This document shows, piece by piece, positions 1-8,025 of a stretch of DNA of 64,000 nucleotides. The DNA is from Bacteroides intestinalis DSM 17393 (lineage in GTDB: Bacteria > Bacteroidota > Bacteroidia > Bacteroidales > Bacteroidaceae): positions 2,170,001-2,234,000 of the forward strand of contig NZ_ABJL02000008.1 in assembly GCF_000172175.1 (NCBI RefSeq), written 5' to 3'. Below the pieces are notes generated by a model. The model was not told where the DNA came from and did not search any database. It worked only from the letters and a program-made list of their open reading frames with translations. Each line of letters begins with the position of its first letter. Position 1 is the first letter of the stretch. The position numbers and the translations under genes are program-made.

Positions 1-1
1 T

Positions 2-523
2 ACAGCTTCTATCAACAATGGCAGACCTTGGAATTACAAAGACTTTGGCAAGTCAAAGCTCCAGACAGGGAACGAGAGAATTGATTATATTGAAGCGCAA
101 ATTCAAGAAACAGGATTGAAGTCTGACGTAATCTATAGCCTTTATACTTTGGGGCAACCAGAGGTTAAAGCCAATGTCGCCAAAGACCTTAAAATGGGCA
201 TAAACAGACTGCCCAAATCCTTAAAGTTAGATGCTACAACCCAAGAGTTAGGCGATAAAGTTCTAAAGGCTTTCAAGAGCAGTAAAATCTCTGAATCCAC
301 ATACGATAATGGAAGATTAACCAAAGGATTTAAGTTGTTCTATAATGAGTACAAACCAGAGATTAGCCAAATCCAACAGCTGATTGCCTTGATTGATAAA
401 AATGTGTGGTTTGATAATCAGAAGCCAGACGGTAGTGCAGAAGCCAAACAATATTATAAGAATTTTGAGAAATGGTTCCAATATATGAATGAGAGTAACA
501 ACAAGTCTGAGGAAACCGCATAA
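2..523 (+). CDS. Hypothetical protein, C-terminal part
   Basis: The frame is open from the first bases of the window, so this is the 3' part of a longer gene. The visible 173 residues are soluble, lysine- and glutamine-rich and mainly helical, and end in an acidic tail. No signal peptide, membrane segment or catalytic motif can be seen, and I do not recognise the family. The nearest internal start is a TTG at 116, but the sequence before it reads as normal protein. A hairpin terminator follows directly. Confidence 0.6.
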   Translation, partial: TASINNGRPWNYKDFGKSKLQTGNERIDYIEAQIQETGLKSDVIYSLYTLGQPEVKANVAKDLKMGINRLPKSLKLDATTQELGDKVLKAFKSSKISESTYDNGRLTKGFKLFYNEYKPEISQIQQLIALIDKNVWFDNQKPDGSAEAKQYYKNFEKWFQYMNESNNKSEETA

Positions 524-535
524 CAAACCAACAGC

Positions 536-566
536 AAAGCCCATATGGCAGGTGGGCTTTCTCTTC
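536..566 (+). terminator. Intrinsic terminator after the first gene
   Basis: A seven-base perfect stem (AAAGCCC at 536-542 with GGGCTTT at 554-560) is followed by a pyrimidine-rich run, 13 nt after the stop codon. Confidence 0.7.
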
Positions 567-580
567 CCAAGTTCTTAGAC

Positions 581-717
581 ATTCTGAATAGTCTAAAGTC
601 TGATTCTTAAATATGTGGTCTTATCATTAGTTCCTCACTCATGGAATTACTAACTTTACAGTACCACAAACAGATAATTCCACTACACAGATAAGCAGAC
701 TACGAACTATTCAGAAT
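581..717. repeat. Perfect 12-bp inverted repeat, arms 125 bp apart
   Basis: ATTCTGAATAGT at 581-592 has its exact reverse complement at 706-717. The intervening 113 bp have no reading frame. The right arm ends 7 bp before the start of a small ORF, so the repeat may be a regulator-binding site or a recombination site. No protein can be assigned to it from sequence alone. Confidence 0.5.
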
Positions 718-724
718 ATCCAAA

Positions 725-898
725 ATGGAAGAATTTACTTATGAACAGATAAGGGTTAAGGCTCTTAAACAGGGAGTAAAAGATAACAAGGTTCATATTG
801 GACTATGGGCTAATCTTAATAACTATCTAAAGACAAGGAGAAAGAAGAATGGAAAGGTTACGACCTATTATATTGCATTGCAGAAATTGGCTTACTGA
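725..898 (+). CDS. Small hypothetical protein (57 aa)
   Basis: ATG at 725, TGA at 896-898. The product is a basic 57-residue protein with a YEQIRVKALKQG helix and a KTRRKKNGK patch, which would suit a small DNA-binding or core-binding role. That is inference only; I do not recognise a family. It lies alone between an inverted repeat and a 186-nt stretch (899-1084) where I see only a C-rich motif and no gene. Confidence 0.45.
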   Translation: MEEFTYEQIRVKALKQGVKDNKVHIGLWANLNNYLKTRRKKNGKVTTYYIALQKLAY

Positions 899-1084
899 CA
901 AGATAAAAATTGGAGCAGAGAGATTCATATTGTCTAATTTAGGAGGTGTGCTTATTCACTTTTTACTGCATGTCTAAACACCCCCTCTCTACATTCCTAC
1001 GCTACAATCCAATAAGACCCATGCAATGTCCTAAAGGACACCGCACAGGTAATCTGTAAGCTGGGAGTAACCTAAACTGATGAT

Positions 1085-1261
1085 ATGTGGATTTATAACA
1101 ACAATTCTTATGACAAGCTGAGCGAACTTAGGAAATCCAACAGGTTAAGCTCCTCTAAAGTGAGATTCTTATTAAAGACCAACCAAATTATTTTAATCAA
1201 ACATATTGAGCGATTGCCTTATGAAGCTACCATTCAAGAAATATACAGTAATGAGCAATAA
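1085..1261 (+). CDS. Small hypothetical protein (58 aa), overlaps next gene
   Basis: ATG at 1085, stop at 1259-1261. The product is a 58-residue polar and basic protein. It overlaps the likely start of the next gene (1221) by 41 nt in another frame. It could be a translated leader or a short regulator; a chance frame is also possible. No family recognised. Confidence 0.35.
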   Translation: MWIYNNNSYDKLSELRKSNRLSSSKVRFLLKTNQIILIKHIERLPYEATIQEIYSNEQ

Positions 1262-2027
1262 TCTGATTCAGAAATTGGGTTGTGCTGATGTTTACAGGAC
1301 ATACGTGTTACTATTGATAGCAGACAAATATACACTGACCACTGACACTACAATAGACGAACTTGCATCATTCGTTGGTGATAAACCTGCCAACTATAAA
1401 GGTGGTAAGAGTTCCAAATCATTCAATGACAAGTTAAGAGCCACAGGGGAAGTTACCATACAGAACAAGGATAGTGGCAGGAATGACAGAACTTGGACTG
1501 ATTATATATTCTCTCCTGTCTGCTTTGGGCATTACAGAAGAATTAACAGGGAGTTCTACGATTCATATAATAATACTTTGGATTTAAAACTCAGAGGATT
1601 CATCCTTAAACTGTTCAGTGCAGCAGAGCCACACAGCCATACTATTACCTTATCTGTAAGAAAACTGAAAGAGCTAATTCACATGGGGCATGGTACTATG
1701 GATAAATATATAGACCAACTAAGGGATATGGACTTATTGGATGAAGTTGGAGATTCAATCATTTTAAAAGCCAAAGGTCTTATAATAGACCTACCCAAAG
1801 ATAAATATGTGAAGGAAGTGAAAGCTGTCTTTGAACACATGATAGCATTTAACGAGAGCAGAGGAAACCCCATTTCAAGGGAGTGCATGATTTATAAGAA
1901 GTACAAGGAGAAAAACTTTGAGGGAGTTAAAAATATGCACGCTCTTATGAAATCATTATCAAGTGGATTGGTAGGCAGGAAGCAGGAGGCAAAGGACAAG
2001 GAAGAACTGCCAGATTTAATCTTATAA
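1221..2027 (+). CDS. Putative winged-helix protein of the element backbone
   Basis: The product has 268 residues from ATG 1221; the frame also allows a TTG at 1206. Its layout of two helix-rich domains resembles replication-initiator or winged-helix proteins of Bacteroidota mobile elements. The segment TLSVRKLKELIHMGHGTMDK reads like a helix-turn-helix in which the kinase-like word has no catalytic context. The tail is charged (EAKDKEELPD). No membrane segments or catalytic motifs are visible. The role in element maintenance is inferred from its position before DUF3871, radC-like and integrase genes. Confidence 0.45.
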   Translation: MKLPFKKYTVMSNNLIQKLGCADVYRTYVLLLIADKYTLTTDTTIDELASFVGDKPANYKGGKSSKSFNDKLRATGEVTIQNKDSGRNDRTWTDYIFSPVCFGHYRRINREFYDSYNNTLDLKLRGFILKLFSAAEPHSHTITLSVRKLKELIHMGHGTMDKYIDQLRDMDLLDEVGDSIILKAKGLIIDLPKDKYVKEVKAVFEHMIAFNESRGNPISRECMIYKKYKEKNFEGVKNMHALMKSLSSGLVGRKQEAKDKEELPDLIL

Positions 2028-2387
2028 TGTGACAATATATAAGGTAAAAAATGGATTTTATAGCCCCAATCACCAAAATGTTGTACGAGATACCATACCC
2101 CTAATTTATACCCCCTCTCACCAAGCAGAATAAAAACGGAATTGGTCAGACACCTGCCCACCCCCTCAACCATTATAAATTTTACTATTCACCTCACATC
2201 ATTCATGGACTTCTTAAAGAGATACACAATACAGACATAATGGTAATATAGTCTAATTGTAATATCACTTAAAAGTAATTCAGCGAATTGTAGTAAAGTT
2301 CAAATCGTAACGGAGCAATCCAAAACGATATGGACTTTACCAATTCAGAGTTAAATCAATCAATAATCATTTAAACAGTTTATCATT
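2028..2387. other. 360-bp intergenic region without a gene
   Basis: No frame longer than about 20 codons was found. It contains two C-rich motifs (ACCCCCTCTC-like near 2105 and 2158; a similar one sits near 977) and a two-part hairpin at 2293-2350 close to the next gene. Confidence 0.5.
2293..2350 (+). promoter_or_regulatory. Two-step hairpin upstream of DUF3871 gene
   Basis: Outer arms GTAAAGT (2293-2299) and ACTTTAC (2344-2350) pair, as do inner arms ATCGT (2304-2308) and ACGAT (2335-2339), around a 26-nt loop. It ends 37 nt before the DUF3871 start codon, which suits a leader RNA structure or an operator. There is no direct proof of function. Confidence 0.4.
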
Positions 2388-3407
2388 ATGAGAAATTTAG
2401 TTATCATGCCAGCTATGGCACAGCGTAGAGAATCATTAAACATGGGTGAGTTTGCAGAAGAAGCAATCATTGTAGAAGAAGTTACAGCACCCAAGAAAGT
2501 AAACCATTTCATTGAAGCGAATACGCAGGAAGTAACCTTACAGCACCTACAACAAGACTGCATCATTCCAAGTTTTGCATCAATGGAAGAAACTATTAGT
2601 CACCAATCCTTTATAGGTGCAGTAGTGGATGCAGCTAAAGATTACTTTCATGGAGAGCAGTTTGATATGCCAGAGATTAGAATTTCACACCCTATCAATG
2701 GTAGAATACCAAGTGCATTAGGTAAGAAGGCTTCTGAACTGACTGATGAAGAGAAAACTTTGTTCTATCAGAGAATGTGTTTCTGCTTTGAAATTCCATC
2801 CATTGTACACGATGAATACGGTAATCGTTTAGCATTATCCATTGGTGGAGTGAGAACATATAACGAGATTAACTTGTACAGTAAGAAGTCTGTTGAGAGA
2901 TTTAAAATCTTCATAGGATTTAGAAATAGAGTTTGCAGTAATCTCATGCTCACCACTGACGGTTTGCAGGATAAGATAGAAGTCCTAAGCGTACAGGAAC
3001 TATATGCAGCAGCATTGAATCTGTTCCATGCTTACAACCCATCCAAAGACCTACATTTGTTAAGAACACTTGGGCAGATGTCAATCTCAACAAGCGAGTT
3101 CTGTCAAATAATAGGCAGGATGAGATTATATCAAGCTCTTACACCCAACCAACAGAAACGCTTACCTCGTCTATTATTAGGAGACAGTCAGATTAATGCA
3201 GCTTGTAGAGCATTCGTTTCTGATGTGAACTTCAAGAGTACAGGGGACAGCATTACAGGCTGGCAGCTCTTAAACCTGCTCAATGGTTCTGTAAAGTCAA
3301 GTTACATTGATAACTTCTTGGAGAGGAATCTTAACTGTACAGAGTTTGTACAAGGCATTCAACGTGCCAAATTAGGAGATAGTGAATACGCTTGGTTCTT
3401 GGGCTGA
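2388..3407 (+). CDS. DUF3871 family protein
   Basis: A 339-residue cytoplasmic protein that matches my memory of DUF3871, common on conjugative and integrative elements of Bacteroides. The family's recognisable blocks are present in order: PEIRISHPINGRIP near residue 100, LSIGGVRTYNEINLYS near 150, FKIFIGFRNRVCSNL near 175 and GSVKSSYIDNFLERN near 310. Biochemical role unknown; a DNA-processing or host-takeover role has been assumed only from its location. Start ATG 2388 follows an AT-rich leader with a hairpin. A strong terminator follows 21 nt after the stop. Confidence 0.8.
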   Translation: MRNLVIMPAMAQRRESLNMGEFAEEAIIVEEVTAPKKVNHFIEANTQEVTLQHLQQDCIIPSFASMEETISHQSFIGAVVDAAKDYFHGEQFDMPEIRISHPINGRIPSALGKKASELTDEEKTLFYQRMCFCFEIPSIVHDEYGNRLALSIGGVRTYNEINLYSKKSVERFKIFIGFRNRVCSNLMLTTDGLQDKIEVLSVQELYAAALNLFHAYNPSKDLHLLRTLGQMSISTSEFCQIIGRMRLYQALTPNQQKRLPRLLLGDSQINAACRAFVSDVNFKSTGDSITGWQLLNLLNGSVKSSYIDNFLERNLNCTEFVQGIQRAKLGDSEYAWFLG

Positions 3408-3428
3408 GTGGATTGTTGATTGAGAGAG

Positions 3429-3463
3429 GAAAGGGCATCATTAACTTGGTGTCCTTTCTTTAT
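3429..3463 (+). terminator. Terminator after DUF3871 gene
   Basis: A 12-bp stem (GAAAGGGCATCA with TGGTGTCCTTTC, two G-T wobbles) closes a six-base loop and is followed by CTTTATTTC. Confidence 0.7.
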
Positions 3464-3492
3464 TTCTACCAACTTATTAAATATTGTACATT

Positions 3493-3939
3493 ATGGATAT
3501 AGATTATACTGTGGGTGAAGTGGAACTGTCCTACAAACCCAAATTCAAGAAACTGCATAAGGTAGTCAGTTCAGAGGACGCTTATAAATACTTACTTCCT
3601 ACCTATAAGGAGGGAACTATCTGTTACAAAGAATATTTTAAAGTCTTGTTTCTAAACCAAGCCAGCCAAATTTTAGGTTACACTCTCATTTCAGAGGGAG
3701 GAATTACTGAAACTTGTGCTGATGTCAGAGTAATTCTACAAGCTGCATTACTCACCAACTCAGTAGCCATTATTCTTGCACATAATCACCCAAGTGGTAG
3801 CATGAAACCAAGTAGACAGGATATAGAGATTACTAAACAGGTCAAGGATGCTGCAAGACTTATGAGGATTACAGTAACAGACCACCTCATATTAACAGAT
3901 GCAGGATATTACAGCTTCGCAGACGAGGGAGAATTATAA
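3493..3939 (+). CDS. RadC-like JAB domain protein
   Basis: A 148-residue protein that is essentially one JAB/MPN metalloprotease-like domain of the RadC family. The metal-site signature is complete: AHNHPSGSMKPSRQD gives the HxH, the Ser and the Asp of the JAMM motif, and a Glu lies upstream in the EGG segment. It lacks the helix-hairpin-helix N-terminal domain of chromosomal RadC, as is usual for element-borne copies. Its substrate is unknown; such genes are typical of mobile elements. ATG 3493 is preferred over 3484. A 12-bp hairpin follows the stop. Confidence 0.8.
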   Translation: MDIDYTVGEVELSYKPKFKKLHKVVSSEDAYKYLLPTYKEGTICYKEYFKVLFLNQASQILGYTLISEGGITETCADVRVILQAALLTNSVAIILAHNHPSGSMKPSRQDIEITKQVKDAARLMRITVTDHLILTDAGYYSFADEGEL

Positions 3940-3946
3940 TAAGGTA

Positions 3947-3978
3947 AAGGACACTCAATTTCTAAGTTGGGTGTCCTT
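3947..3978 (+). terminator. Hairpin after radC-like gene
   Basis: AAGGACACTCAA pairs with TTGGGTGTCCTT (one wobble) around an eight-base loop. There is no clear T tract, so it may be an RNA stability element or weak terminator ahead of the integrase. Confidence 0.55.
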
Positions 3979-4089
3979 ATCATATTCACTTCTGCTATTA
4001 GTGAATGTTCCTTTAGTAATCAGCGAGTTAGTAAATCCAACTCAGAATTAATATTCACTTCTATTCGTTTCATTATAAAACAGAACATT

Positions 4090-4677
4090 ATGTCACTTAA
4101 ATATTCAAGCACAACCGCAGACTATCTTGTTTGGTCTGATGCAATGAACCTCATAAGGAAGTTAGCCAAAGACGAGAATTATAAAATCTCACTCCTTATT
4201 AGTTTGGGATGCTTCACAGGATTAAGAATATCTGATATTCTATCTCTAAGGTGGAAGCAGATATTAGGTGCTGACGAGTTTACAGTAATTGAGAAGAAGA
4301 CAGGCAAAGTAAGAACTATCAGACTGAACCCCCAATTACAGCAGCACATCAAAGAGTGCTACGAGCATATAAATCCAGTTGGAATCAATGCACCAATTCT
4401 TATAAGTCAGAAAGGCACTATCTTCACAGTACAGAGAATCAATATCATTCTTAAAGAGGTAAAGAAGAAGTACAAGTTAAAGATTAAGAACTTTAGCTGC
4501 CATTCACTTAGAAAGACTTTTGGCAGACAGGTCTATAACATGAACAGCGATAACGCAGAGTTGGCATTAGTAAAACTCATGGAACTGTTTAATCATAGTT
4601 CTGTTGCCATTACTAAAAGATACTTGGGATTAAGGCAGGAAGAAATCTTACAGACTTATGACTGTTTGAGCTTCTAA
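4090..4677 (+). CDS. Tyrosine recombinase, catalytic domain only
   Basis: A 195-residue site-specific recombinase. All active-site elements can be read in order: Arg in GLRISD (box I), Lys in EKKTGK, HSLR (box II His and Arg), His in NHSS and the nucleophile Tyr in KRYLG near the C terminus. It is about half the usual length, lacking an arm-binding domain and most of the core-binding domain. The frame is open up to 3967, but the upstream part is low-complexity and ATG 4090 follows a long AT-rich leader. It may integrate or excise element A, resolve multimers, or invert a local segment; which of these cannot be told from sequence. Confidence 0.75.
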   Translation: MSLKYSSTTADYLVWSDAMNLIRKLAKDENYKISLLISLGCFTGLRISDILSLRWKQILGADEFTVIEKKTGKVRTIRLNPQLQQHIKECYEHINPVGINAPILISQKGTIFTVQRINIILKEVKKKYKLKIKNFSCHSLRKTFGRQVYNMNSDNAELALVKLMELFNHSSVAITKRYLGLRQEEILQTYDCLSF

Positions 4678-4681
4678 TGAA

Positions 4682-4737
4682 TTGGGACAGGATTATTAAG
4701 ATACATCTTTATAGTGGTCTGAATGGTTCTGTCCCAA
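4682..4737. repeat. Inverted repeat after the recombinase gene
   Basis: TTGGGACAG (4682-4690) pairs perfectly with CTGTCCCAA (4729-4737) across 38 nt, beginning 4 nt after the recombinase stop. It could be a long-loop terminator or a recombinase site. Confidence 0.5.
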
Positions 4738-4932
4738 ATCAATGAAATATTGAGCTTAGATACATCTAAAGTCCAATCTTGGCAGTTTGGCATTTCAACC
4801 TTATAGAAGTAAGTCAATTCCATAAGTTTACAGAGTTTATAACTATCTCAATTTTTATTAATCATGTTAGAGGTAGCAGTTCTTGAATATCCAATAATAT
4901 GCAGTCTTAAAGATAATAATTCAAGAATTCAA

Positions 4933-4993
4933 GGTGGGTAATAATATTCAGAATTTACTCTTTATATGGGGAGCAGTGAATTTGATACCCACC
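4933..4993. repeat. Inverted repeat in the 600-bp gap
   Basis: GGTGGGTA (4933-4940) is matched by TACCCACC (4986-4993), with flanking GAATTC words at 4925 and 5002. The 604-bp gap 4678-5281 holds no credible gene; besides this repeat it contains the one at 4682, a promoter at about 5153-5180 and a structured leader. Confidence 0.45.
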
Positions 4994-5152
4994 CTAAAAT
5001 GGAATTCGGGCTATTTTTTAGCTGAGTTATTGGCAGCTAACCAAACATTCATAAATAGCCATAATATAGCCACATAAAATTTATAATACTCCTTTTATAT
5101 AGTCCAAATGTTAAAATACAGAACTTCATATACTTTCATTCCTTTTATATTT

Positions 5153-5180
5153 TTGGGTAAATAATATATTTATATATTTG
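5153..5180 (+). promoter_or_regulatory. Bacteroides-type promoter for the five-gene operon
   Basis: TTTG-like -33 element around 5152-5155 and a perfect TATATTTG -7 box at 5173-5180, about 100 nt before the first ATG, leaving a long structured leader. Confidence 0.6.
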
Positions 5181-5191
5181 CAATAGATTTT

Positions 5192-5267
5192 AAGCATTGA
5201 TAATTAAATAGTAGTTTGATTATGTGTCCCTCAATGCTTTTTAATTATTGCTTATCCATAGGGGACA
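5192..5267 (+). promoter_or_regulatory. Leader RNA with overlapping pairings (possible attenuator or pseudoknot)
   Basis: AAGCATTGA (5192-5200) pairs perfectly with TCAATGCTT (5231-5239), followed by a T run. TGTCCC (5225-5230), inside that loop, is complementary to GGGACA (5262-5267) beyond the stem. The two pairings can form a pseudoknot or exclude each other. It lies between the promoter and the ATG at 5282. Confidence 0.5.
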
Positions 5268-5281
5268 GGTGAGCATAATAT

Positions 5282-5851
5282 ATGCAAAATATGATAGACG
5301 CATTATCAAGAATTAAAGGACTTGTAGAGGTTAAAAAGAATGCCATAAACTTAGGTGTGAATTTGGGACAACTTCCCAATAACGAAGTCTTGGAAATACC
5401 AGAGTTACTCACCATAGAACACAACATTTCAGAGCGGATAACTAAAATGATGTGGCAATATTTTGAGAATGTACGCTCTACTTTGCCTGACGGTCAGCAA
5501 ACGAGATTAATTTTCAAATCTTGTGCTTTTGCAGGAATGTTAGCTACTTATGAATTTAAGAAAAGAGGTTTTGTAAATGAAAATGCCCTATTCCAAATAT
5601 TTATAATAAACAACATTTCAAGGTTAATAGAAAATGTTGAAGATGCAATAAATATGGATGCGAGGGAAGATTTTATTATAAACGGTTGGTTAACCCAATG
5701 TAGCGAAGATACATTCAATGATTTATGCTATATCTATAATGCAACGGATGGGCAAACTAAATGGCAAGCATGGAAAGATACATGTACAACCATGTTTTGC
5801 ATAGGAATGATATACGCCAACCATAGAATAAAAGGAAACCTTTCTTTTTAA
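5282..5851 (+). CDS. Hypothetical protein, first gene of overlapping operon
   Basis: A 189-residue, mostly helical protein with no signal peptide. A central segment (SCAFAGMLATYEFKKRG) is hydrophobic but short for a membrane span. I do not recognise the family. The stop TAA shares its last bases with the next ATG (TAATG), so translation of the next gene is probably coupled. The promoter and structured leader lie directly upstream. Confidence 0.6.
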   Translation: MQNMIDALSRIKGLVEVKKNAINLGVNLGQLPNNEVLEIPELLTIEHNISERITKMMWQYFENVRSTLPDGQQTRLIFKSCAFAGMLATYEFKKRGFVNENALFQIFIINNISRLIENVEDAINMDAREDFIINGWLTQCSEDTFNDLCYIYNATDGQTKWQAWKDTCTTMFCIGMIYANHRIKGNLSF

Positions 5852-6231
5852 TGCAGTCTAATCTCCATACATATCAGCAATGTTTATCCGTTTATTCTAT
5901 ATGGATTAAATCTAATATAGACCAAGACCAAAAGGATTACTATAAAGAATGTACCAATATGGTTATTTGGTACGGTAGGCATTGGGGAGATAGAATACAA
6001 CTTATATTCTTTAAGGACAAGACAGATTACAGAAATATTTTAGATAATAAGTCTTTTGCTTGGAGGGTTGAAGTTCATTATTGGGGTTGCAAACTCTACC
6101 ATTATCCACCCAATCCAACAAGAGAATGGATGATAGACTTTATAATTTATGCAATTATAGATATTTACAAGAATGGGGACATACCTCATCCTTATAAGAA
6201 AAAAGAAAATAAAAATGGAGAAACTAAATAG
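5851..6231 (+). CDS. Hypothetical protein, second gene of overlapping operon
   Basis: A 126-residue protein rich in Tyr and Trp (WRVEVHYWGCKLYHYPPNP), ending in a lysine-rich tail. No family recognised and no export signal. Its start overlaps the preceding stop by one base, and its end overlaps the next start by 17 nt. The aromatic-rich beta-like core could be a small binding domain, but this is a guess. Confidence 0.6.
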   Translation: MQSNLHTYQQCLSVYSIWIKSNIDQDQKDYYKECTNMVIWYGRHWGDRIQLIFFKDKTDYRNILDNKSFAWRVEVHYWGCKLYHYPPNPTREWMIDFIIYAIIDIYKNGDIPHPYKKKENKNGETK

Positions 6232-6952
6232 CATTTGTCACAATATTAGGGTAGCTTTCAGAAAAAGAGATAAAGATTCAATGATATTATTCTCAAATAT
6301 GTTATGGGAACATCTGGATAATGAAGGCTGGAAAGTTAGTGAAGATTATTGGGTTTACAATGATAAGCACTTATTAGATAGAGGAATAGCCTGTACTATC
6401 CAATCCTTTATGTTTTCAGATTCATCCTACGATGGAAAAAAAAGGAAGTATGCGTTTATGATACAAGCTATGTTTGAATTATGTCGTGGTTTACGTTTTG
6501 ATTCAAATAGCAAATATATGAGAGCTGAATATGCTTATTGGTTCTTTTTCTGTTTCTGTTCAAATATTTCCTTATTGCAAAGCATGATGGAAGCAACTCT
6601 AAAAGATTATAAGAAAACTGTAAATGATGAAAATATGTTAATAATTCCATTTCTAATACTTAACCATTTGAATCAATTTTGCATAGAGAAAGACAATATA
6701 GAAATGACATATACACCTTTGTTTGATACTAAGAATGGACTTGACGAAAAGGATTATTTAAAACTTTTCAACCAATACCAAGATATAGCTATCCCATTAC
6801 TTCAAGAGGCTGAAAGCAATCCTAATATAGAATTTAACTTAGAATCTTTAGAACAAGAAAGTGAATTGGTTTATGAATTTTTTCTCAGATATGTAATGTT
6901 AGGACAGTCATCTTCTATCTACAAATCAATAATAAAATATCAAGAATTATGA
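6215..6952 (+). CDS. Hypothetical protein, third gene of overlapping operon
   Basis: A 245-residue helical protein. ATG 6215 is chosen because the frame upstream to 6173 is a lysine-rich shadow of the previous gene. Residues 100-125 (AYWFFFCFCSNISLLQSMM) are strongly hydrophobic, a single possible membrane-contact helix. The C-terminal half is acidic. No family recognised. Its TGA overlaps the ATG of the following lipoprotein gene by 4 nt. Confidence 0.6.
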   Translation: MEKLNSICHNIRVAFRKRDKDSMILFSNMLWEHLDNEGWKVSEDYWVYNDKHLLDRGIACTIQSFMFSDSSYDGKKRKYAFMIQAMFELCRGLRFDSNSKYMRAEYAYWFFFCFCSNISLLQSMMEATLKDYKKTVNDENMLIIPFLILNHLNQFCIEKDNIEMTYTPLFDTKNGLDEKDYLKLFNQYQDIAIPLLQEAESNPNIEFNLESLEQESELVYEFFLRYVMLGQSSSIYKSIIKYQEL

Positions 6953-8025
6953 AGAAAATTAATATTGGCATCTTCACATTTATAATATTATTAACTTCTT
7001 GTCAGTTCCAACCGCATAAAGGCAAACCAAACTCCATTATAGACAACACTTTACAAGCCAAAGCTACTTCTATCTTAGAGAACAAGCTATCTGAACTTAA
7101 TGCCTTATCTGGGCAAACTATTATTATGGAAGTCCAGACAGGGCATATAAAGGCTATGGTTGGACTTGAAAGGAAAGACAGTGCTAACTACCAACCTTGT
7201 GAGAACTTCTCCCAAGCACACGAATCAGCACTGATGCACCCTATATCCATATTGGCAGCATTGGAAACAGGTAAAGTCAAATTAACTAATATGGTAGATG
7301 TGGGCGATGGAAGCTATTCTGTACAGGATAGAGAATTAAAAGACCATAATTGGCATAGAGGTGGATATGGTGAAATCTCTATCAAGCAAGGTTTAGCTTC
7401 AAGTTCAAACATTGCTGTTTATAAAACAATGGAGAAAGCATTTGAAGATGATGCACAAGCATACTTCAATCTGTTGAATAATATGAGTTATGGTAAACCA
7501 GACAGCATCGCAGGCATAGCTAATCTGAAACCTGCATACTTTGTTACTCCTAAAGATAGCGGTTGGAGTGATACAGCCTTTGCATGGTTCTGCATTGGAT
7601 ATAATCAAACTATTACCCCTATACAAATGCTAACCTTTTATAATGCTATTGCTAATAGTGGAAAGATGGTACAACCTCAACTTTACAAAGACAGTACAAC
7701 AGTTATCAATCCACAGATAGTAAGTCAAGCCAACATTGACAGTCTGAAACAGGCATTGGAATATGTGGTAACTGATGGCTTAGGACAACCTGCCAAGTCT
7801 GATAAGATACAAATTGCAGGTGAAACAGGAACAGTACAGCTTGAAGATGGAAGCTATATTGTAGAGTTCTGTGGTTACTTCCCTACAAATGTTCCCCAAT
7901 ATTCTATCATTGTTTCCATCCATAAAGAGAGACTACCTACAAGTGGTGGATTGATGGCAGGTGATGTGTTTAGGCAAATTACAGAATATATTTCTACTTA
8001 CAATAAATATTTTAATTCAAAATGA
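6949..8025 (+). CDS. Lipoprotein with inactive penicillin-binding-protein transpeptidase fold
   Basis: A 358-residue protein with a lipoprotein signal (LLTSC, acylated Cys18). The remainder follows the transpeptidase domain of class B PBPs, with landmarks IIMEVQTGHIKAMVG, GYNQTITPIQMLTFYNAIANSG and FCGYFPTNVPQYSI in the expected order. The SxN motif survives as SSN (152-154), but the SxxK motif is AxxH (A94-H97) and KTG is ETG (E292). Both the nucleophile and the general base appear lost, so it should not acylate; it may bind peptidoglycan stem peptides or act as a decoy or scaffold. It overlaps both neighbours by 4 nt. Confidence 0.7.
   Translation: MKKINIGIFTFIILLTSCQFQPHKGKPNSIIDNTLQAKATSILENKLSELNALSGQTIIMEVQTGHIKAMVGLERKDSANYQPCENFSQAHESALMHPISILAALETGKVKLTNMVDVGDGSYSVQDRELKDHNWHRGGYGEISIKQGLASSSNIAVYKTMEKAFEDDAQAYFNLLNNMSYGKPDSIAGIANLKPAYFVTPKDSGWSDTAFAWFCIGYNQTITPIQMLTFYNAIANSGKMVQPQLYKDSTTVINPQIVSQANIDSLKQALEYVVTDGLGQPAKSDKIQIAGETGTVQLEDGSYIVEFCGYFPTNVPQYSIIVSIHKERLPTSGGLMAGDVFRQITEYISTYNKYFNSK

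Noticed and set aside
5851..6231. A toxin-antitoxin reading of the small second gene of the five-gene operon
   Set aside because: Size fits, but there is no toxin motif and five coupled genes argue for a larger unit.
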